This document shows positions 45,095 through 54,000 of a DNA stretch of 64,000 bases, piece after piece (position 1 is the first letter of the stretch; each line of letters begins with the position of its first letter). The notes under the pieces are model-generated. The model was given only the letters and a program-made list of their open reading frames with translations, was not told the origin of the DNA and searched no databases. The translations under genes were made by a program, and so were the position numbers. This stretch comes from Ctena decussata (Eukaryota; Mollusca; Bivalvia; Lucinida; Lucinidae). Location: positions 2,397,415-2,461,414 of the forward strand of contig OZ022506.1 of NCBI GenBank assembly GCA_963989385.1, in the 5' to 3' direction.

Positions 45095-48000
45095 GCAACT
45101 TGGAATTTGGATCCCAGGGGCATGGTTGGCAGGATTTATGTACGTGACCGCCAACCATTGTTAACCATTGCTACATACTAAATGATATGTAAGCATGGGC
45201 CTCATGGTTTCAGAGAAAAGATTTTTGAAGGTCATCAGCTATATAGCACTATATTAACAAATGACCCCTGGGGTGAGGCCTGTTTGGACCACATGGGTAT
45301 TGTTGACATGATTTATGCAGGGGACCACTAAACATTGCTAAATACTAAATGTTTAAGCTCTGGGCCTTATGGTTTCAGAGATTTTTTTCACTTCATAAGA
45401 CTAAAGGAGATAGTGCCCCTGGGGCGTGGCCAATTTGGACCCTAGGGACATGGTTGGCAGGATTTATGTAGGTGACCCCTAACCATTGCAACATACAAAA
45501 TATGTACGCTCGGGGCCTCATGGTTTCAGAGAGGAAAATTTTTTAAGGTTCTTTAGCTATATACATGTAGCCCTATATAAACAAATACCCCCCCTGGGAT
45601 GGGTCCAGTTTGGACCCCAGGGGCATGGTTGGCAGGATTTATGTAGGGGACCACTAAACACTGCTACATGCTAAATATATCAGCTCTTGGCCTCATGGTT
45701 TCAAAAAAGAAGATTTTTGAAGTTTTTCCCATCATAACTCTGTGGAAGCTGATGACCCCTGGGGGTGGCAAATTTGGATCCCAGAGGTATGGTTGGCAGG
45801 ATTTATGTACGTGGCCACTAACCATTGCTACATACTAAATATGTAAGCTCTGGACCTCATGGTTTCATAGTGGATTTTTTTTAAGGTTCTTTAGCTATAT
45901 AGCCCTATATAAAGCAGTGAGCCCCTAGGGTGGGGCCAGTTTGGACCCCAGGGGATGGATTGGCAGGAGTGATGTAGGGGACCACAAAACATTGCTAAAT
46001 ACTAAACATATAAGCTCTGGACGTCATGGTTTCAGAGAAAAAGATTTTTTTTATGTTTTTCCCATTATAAGTCTATGGGAGCTTTATGTTGCCATGGCAA
46101 CCAGAGTTCCAATCTGATTTGCCCCTTAACCTTATGCAGTCAATCCCCCACCCCAGCAATACTACACATAAAATTTGATCAAGATTGAGAAGATGGTTTA
46201 GGATGTATGTTTTAAAGTGTGGAAGACGACGACGGACTACAGACCAAGGCTATACTATAAGCTCACCTTGACAGATGAGATAAAACCTAAAAGAACATCC
46301 CATATTTTAACATGAAATTTCCATTTCCATGACCTTGACCTCAAGGTCACTGAGGGGACAATGGTGTAAAACGTAAGACCATTATCTAGCATAAGTGAAA
46401 GTATCAACTTAGGCTGTCAATGGGTTAAAGAGATATGGGTGTTTTAATATAACCTATAACACCCAAAAGGTGGACATGGACGCGGGTGCAAACACGGAGG
46501 CCGACACCAGGGTGACAACAATAGGTCTTCCTGAAGGTCGTTCAGGCAAACTAAAACAATGACTTCTTTTCAGAGGGGTGGGGAGGTGGCTGTTTGGCAG
46601 GAAGGAGGTATCATTTGTAAATTTTGAACCAGAAAAGTAAACATTTTACCATTTATGAATGCAAAAATGTCATGGCGGTCATCACCTAATATCCTTAAGC
46701 ATGTCCAAGTTATCTGCATATTTAACCCTCTAGTGTATTATCCTTTCAACACTTGAAGTATTTAGCTGGGCCACATAGTACAGTCGGTAGCGCGTCTGAC
46801 TCAAGAGCCAGAGGCCTTGTGTTTGATACCCGGTCCGGCTACTTACTTCCGTTCCTACTTCCGCTGATTCATGAAGGACAGTTGTCAATTACTGGCGAAA
46901 GTATGTGCACTTAGTACTGCTTAACCGCATAGGAGGTCTAAGCCGGCCTAAGAATAGTGTCGTAAGGTTAACTGGCCGTCCCGACATGACCATGGCCGTT
47001 ACTGTGGACATGAAGCAACAAAACAACACTCTCAGATGTCCCATCATTTGATAAATAGGAGTTACATCAAGCTGTTTTCTTCTATTGTTCTGTGACAGTC
47101 TTCATTTAAAAACATTGATTCTATTTACTATCTTCATTATTATCCATATTGTCCATCTGAATAGAAGTTATGGTAAAAGCAAAATTTGCACTGGTGGGTG
47201 GGGTAAACCAGTAGTAATATACTATATGATCGACCGGTTATGCATAATCAGCAAAATTAATGGTAGACAAAAGCTAAAGAACAGTATATAACTGCTTTAT
47301 CAACGACTTCTCTGGATTTAACGTGTCTAGAAATGATGTTTAGAAGTGACTTTCCGACCAAAAGCAGCTGTGCAGTGGTTTAAATCCTTTGAAACCAAGA
47401 CATATTAAAAAATCAAGTTTCGCATTCTCCGATTTTGTCCTACTTTTAGTATGTTAAAAATGTAGGTCTTAGGAGCTTATTACTGCTAAGAAACCTTTTG
47501 TTGCAATTTGTTTTAGGTTCTCCCACAATTTGACTGGACTATTTTACATATTTAGAACAAGGGAGAAATCACCATCTTACGACCGTAAAAACACTGTACT
47601 CACCATTCCTGAGCCGCCACACTGTGTACATGTAGTAGCTTTGGTGCCTGGCTCGGCTTTCTTGCCACCACATCTGGGACAATTATCTTTCACATTGATA
47701 AAAGTTTGCTTGTTCACTCCACGAGCTGCTTCTTGGAACGTTATGTCCATTGTTAACTGCAAAATAATGAATTTTTTTTTATGAAAACAGAGCTCTAGAT
47801 AAGAGGGAGTATTTGATGATAATTGAGGGATAATTTTTCTTATTTCGCATTGAAACCATATGTTGTGACCCCTCATCTGAGCCGTCTTGTCAAGACGATT
47901 TAGATGATCGGTCACAACATATGTTTTTATGCTGAAATAACAAAAATTATCCTTAATTATCACCAAATACTCGCTCTTACTTAAAGCACTGTTATAAATC

Positions 48001-51000
48001 TGACATGTTTTGTTCATTCTGCATAAAACTAAACAAATACATGTTTAAGAAGTGAAAATCTGAATTGGTTCTAATGATGGTCACAATGGACTGTTTACTG
48101 AATAAATACAAAAAGAATTTCCCAAAATGTCAGTGAAAATTTGCCTTATCTCTAAAGTTTATGTGTACACCACCACATTTTCTGCCACTTTTACAAAGAG
48201 GAACAATTTTTCTGTCTTCCTGTTTTTCTTTTCTGTACAACAGAGTCCTTCAAACAAAGAGTAAGTACTCCAGATAAGAGGGGGTATTGAGGATAATTCA
48301 AAGATAATTTTGCTCATTTCTCTACAATGGAAACATGCTGTGACCCCTCATTAGAACTGTCTTGGCGAGATGGTTGTAATGAAGGGTCACAACTTATAGT
48401 TCAGAGGCCGTATTCATAAAGCCACTTAAGTCGTTGCTATGCGGTTGCTAAGGCTAAATATCTATAAAGGAGATTCCCTACAACTATGAAATTTGGTCTG
48501 GAGGAACAGTCTTTGTAAGACTGTTCCTCCAGAGCAAATTTCATAGTTGTAGGGAATGTCCTTCAAAGAAATTTAGCCTTAGCAACAGCATAGCCACCAC
48601 TTAAGTCGTTTTATGAATACGGCCCCTGACCAACTTGAACATCTCTGAATCATGGCCTCCTGTTTGAGCCTCAACACACACTTATCTTTCTATACATTGC
48701 AATCATATATGAAAAGCCCTGCTAAGACTTCATGCAACGCTGTATGAAAGAAGCACACAGATGCAAGTTCAATATTACTATTCAAATAACATCTACAAAA
48801 TATTTAGTTTTTGTCCTTAAATTACAAACTGAAAATGAATCAATAACAATATTAATTTTAGCTATTTAAAACATGACTATGTAAGACCCTGGGTGACGCT
48901 TGTACCTCTGTGGCTGGAGCAAAACCAAATTTGGATTCCTCAAAGTCCTCAGATTCAAAGCCGCCAAAGTTGCCCATTCTAAAGCCACCCTGATTAAACA
49001 TCCTTCTGAACAACTCTTCTGGATCTATATTGCCATGAAAATGCTCAAAGCCTGCGTAAAAGAAACACAAACAGCTTAGAGCCACAACACTACAAAACCA
49101 ACAATGTGGTTGTGCGCCCTGCGCAGATTCAGATCAGCCTGGGCATCCCCCCAGTTCGACCAGACTCTTTGTTAAGTGCTAACAGAGTAGCTGAGGGTCT
49201 AAGCCACCTTCATACGGACAACGAAGACTCTGATCAGACTAGGCAGATGCCCAGGCTGATCTGAGTCTGCGCCGGGCGCACAACCACATTGTTGGTTTTG
49301 TCGCCCTGCGCAGATTCAGATCAGCCTGGGCATCCCCCCAGTTCGACCAGACTCTTTGTTAAGTGCTAAAAGAGTAGCTGAGGGTCTAAGCCACCTTCAT
49401 ACGGACAACGAAGACTCTGATCAGACTGGGCAGATGCCCAGGCTGATCTGAGTCTGCGCCGGGCGCACAACCACATTGTTGGTTTTGTCGTGTCGCGGCT
49501 CAAATTTTCTTGAAAGTTAGTGTTTAATCACTTTATCTTGCATCTTAAAGAACACCACCTTATTTGTTTGTTCAAGCCCATATGAGCCACTGACAAAAGC
49601 AACAAAGTGGCATTGTGCCCAGCGAAGACTAAAATCAGCCTAGGCATCCGCCCAATCCGATCAGAGTCTTTGCTGTCCACATGCAGCTAGCTTAGACCCT
49701 TAGCTACCATTTAAGCACACAGCAAAAACTCTGGTTAGACTGGACAGATGACCAGGCTGATCTTTGCTCGACACACACACCACTTTTTGGTTTTGTCGTG
49801 TCGAGGCTCCTAAGTTTTGGACAGAATCAGTATTTCTTCCATTCAGAATATGTTAGGGCTAAAGACCACTACACAGTATTGGTAACTGAGATAAAGGAAA
49901 GTTGCTTTGATTCTGGACTAGTTGTCTAGCTGGTTGTACCATAAACACATGATAATAAGGCACCTCTAAACATGCATTTTATTTTAAAAATTATACTGTT
50001 ACAGTGCTCCAGATAAGAAGTGGTAACCAGGATAATTTAGGGATAATTTTCTATATATTTCAATAAAAACATATTTTGTGACCCCTCATTAGAACTGTCT
50101 CGAGACGGTTCTAATGAGGGGTCACAACATATGTGTTCGTTGAGAAATAAGAAAAATTATCTTTGAATTATCCTCAATACCCATTGTTATCTAGAGCTCT
50201 GCTATAAATATGCACCGGATTTCTCTTTATCTGCTCAAACAGTTTTTCAATTGTACAATATTGATTGTTGTGAAGTCATACTGTCAGTACCATACCAAAT
50301 CTATTTCTCATCATTTCTGTCTGTCTGTCTTTTGTGTCCATACAAACTTTAACACAGGGTATAATCTATTCCGCTAATTTTTGCTTCCTGCAGAGACTGT
50401 ACATCATATTTGGCTTCCACTGAGACTGTCCGCGATCTCTTGCTTCCTGCCGAGACTTGTGTACATGATAAATGGCTTCCTGCCGAGACTGTATGCATGA
50501 CCCTGCTTCCTTCCGAGGCAGAGACTGTCTGCGTGATTCTGCTTCCTGCCGAGGCTCTCGGCAGGAAGCAGAGTCATGCGGACAGTCTCGGCAGGGAGCC
50601 ATTTTTCGAGGACAGTAGTCCCTGCAGGAAGCAAGAGTTCACGGACAGTCTCTGAGGAAGCCAAACATGACGGAAGTCTCTGCAGGAAGCGAAAATTGGC
50701 GGAATCGATTATATCCTGTGATCTCACGCAGAAAACTTGACAAAACTTTATACCCCTGAAGCTTGAAAAGCAATAGCTATGTCTTGCTTCCACTAGTCTC
50801 AGGTGAGACAACGGACAGATTTGTGTGGAAACAAAATTTTCATCCAAGATTTTAACATTATCTTAATCTCTGAAGTCATTACCTTGGAAGCCTCCAGCCC
50901 GCTGGCCTGGCTGGGGCCCGCCCATTCCCTGGCCACTCATACCATAGGCATCATACTGTTGTCTCTGTCCCTGATCACTCAGCACCTGCAGAAATATAAT

Positions 51001-54000
51001 TACCAAAAATAGTAAGATATCTAAGGTATGTGGGTACAACTTCCTATTTTTCAACCGTATATACGATGGGAAACAACTTCTGTGACTTCCTGTTTGTTTT
51101 CCTGGATAATGAAGCCTATCTTAACCCATTGCATTCTGGGTATTTTTTGTCGTCTGCTGAAATTGTCGTCTGCATCAAAAATCAAGAATATTTTGACAAT
51201 ATTGGTCCAACTAACTTTTGTTGAAATGGTGTCTAGGCAGCAAACAGTTTGGATTTCAGATCAGGCCCCACGTTTGTGGGGCCTGATCTGGACCCAAACT
51301 GTTTGCCCAAATACCCCTAAAAGGGTATCCAGCATGGAATGGGTTAAAGGGATCTACTTTTAGATGAAAGAATTTGCTCTAGAAGGAATCTAGAATTGAC
51401 TCTCATTTTGAAAGATAACAAATATGAAATCAGTGCTCCAGGGGGTATTGAAGATAATTCAAAGATAATTTTTCTTATTTCTCAATGAAACCATACATTG
51501 TGACCCCTCATTAGAACCGTCTCAGTGAGACGGTTCTAATGAGCGGTCACAATGTATGTTTTAATGGAAGAATGAGGATAATTATCCCTGTTACCCCTCT
51601 TATCTGGAGCTCTGATGAAATGGCAGAGTTGCTTCCCTTGGAAGTACCTGTTCATCTTAAACAATAATTCAAATTATTAGAGAAGAAATTATTTGTTTGA
51701 GATACTTAATGTGAAACTTCACAGAGTATCCTGAAATAATTCGAGCAAAACCATGAGAAAAGATATGAACAGCACACTCAGATTGCCTTGCAAATTCAAA
51801 TCTTTACATGTGCACAGGCTGATCTGAGTCCACAATGCTCATACATGCTGTAGAGTATTATTCTCCTTGGACGATTCAAACAAGAATTTACCAACCTCAT
51901 AAGCTTCAGAGACTTCTCGGAACTTTTTAGCAGCATTTGGGTCATTCTTGGACACATCTGGGTGGTATTTTTTGGCAAGCTGTCACAATGAAATGAAGCA
52001 ATAATTATAGAATATGCTAGCAAAGTCTCAAATTCTGAAAGAATAAATGACCTTGTCAAAATCTCAGTATGGAAAGGTTTATGACAGTAAATTAGTCGGA
52101 CAGTATAAAAGATTAAAATCAAATAACCACTGCTTCAATTATCTTCAAAACCCTAACTTATCCATTGCTCTGGCACTATAGTTCCAGGAGCATAAAATTT
52201 TAAAACTGCTTAAAATTTGCCAAATACATACCATGGCATTGCATAGCTATTCCTGATAAAAAAAAGCTCAAGGTCACAGACTCAGAAATTTGCATAATGT
52301 TGCACTTAAGTTACATTTCAGTTTGTGTTTTTCGAGGCACAGCCTCGTATAATTTCGATATTGTTCCACATTTCACAAGATTCCATTGGTCAAATAACGT
52401 GTTTGTCAAAATTTAGCCAATAATATCAAAGGTCAATAAATATTAAATCTTCGTTTTTTTCTCGTCGTACTGCACTGTGAATACTAGCACTCTGTCTTAT
52501 TTTTCAATAGAAATGTTATCGAAAACAGACGCAGATATTCAAAACTTTCTTTTCGTCATAGATCTACTTTCGATTTCAACCTTCGGTTTAATACACACAA
52601 ACAAACCAACAGTGCAAAATGTAGATAACTATTTTGAAATCAGGTCAATTTCCAGATTGACCGTGGTGCTTTTTGAAATTCCAAATTGGACAGCTCAATT
52701 CTGAGATAGGCCGTTGTCGCTACCCAGTGTCAAATTTACGGTTGTGGGTGCCTACCGACATAGCTTACTGTGATATGTGATTACATTCCGTATCATCACA
52801 GAAATGGATGCCATGCAACTTTCCAAAAGAAATAGCCCTGAAACAAGGAAACTAGTAACTTTTCAATAACTAACAAACGGAAACCATTATTGTATGAAAT
52901 GAAGTTGAAAAAGGGCCATAACTCCAAAACTAATTGGCGGATTTTACCCTAAATTGAACCTGACCTGTATTTTATGATTATATATCTGTGTATAAGATAT
53001 GAATTCAATACACCAATGTTTTCGAAAGATATTGAATGGAAACCATTTTTTCATACAAAATGAAGTCGAAAAAGGGCCATAGCTCCCACAATAATAGACG
53101 GATTTTAACCAACATCCAATTTGACCTGAATTTTATGATTATATAGCTGCGTATAGAATATGAATTCAATATACCAATGTTTTCAAAAGAAATCGAATGG
53201 AAACCATTTCGTATGGGACGTACAGGACAGGACGTACGTACAGACAGCGGTGATACTATATGCCCCCCCATTTTAAATGGCGGGGGCATAAAAATTAGGG
53301 TAGAGTCTGACAGAGGGTAAATTCGTACATACCTTTGCAAACAGTGAAAATCCAGATGAGACGGCTCATAATGAGCCGTCTCATCAGGATTTTCACTGTT
53401 TGCCCAGTTAATTTTAATTACAAACAACTGACATATAAAGGAAACAATGTCACTGTCCGAATTATACATTGTCCGAATTTACCCGACTTTACCCTGAATG
53501 TCTAGAATATATAGGCAAGGGTAAAAGATGGCCCAGAAGCTTGATCTGAAACCAGAAAAACTTCACTTTTCCATCGTTCAGATCTCTAGCTTGGTCTCAG
53601 CAAAGCTTCAAAGTTTCTTTTAGATTTTCATTTCATTAAAGAAGAGCCCTGGTAGCTCTGTAGGCTAAGAGCTGGCCTGCTGATCTAGCATTCCCAGGTT
53701 TGAAACCTGCTGAAGACGGAAATCTTTCCGACTGTAAAAAGGGTTTCATTGCACATACCCTTTCATTATCACCCTCCCATTGTCCTGATATGACTGAAAC
53801 AGTTAGAAAGAATGTAAAATTGCAAGTCATTCATCTTTTCACTTTATTTGAAGGTGTCACTGAATGACTGTCTACTTCAGCCCCTGCTGACTTGCCCTAA
53901 TTATAATGGAAACAGCATACTGTATACGCGATAATTTTCCCGGTGTTCCATTTTTTTGCGGTATTTCGCAGTCACTTAGAAACCGCGAACATTAAAATTG

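Noticed and set aside
44570..46285. Possible coding repeat protein in the tandem array
   Set aside because: The units contain stops in all frames and their lengths vary without keeping a reading frame.
53005..53469. 154-residue minus-strand frame
   Set aside because: It is composed of two repeat families joined end to end.
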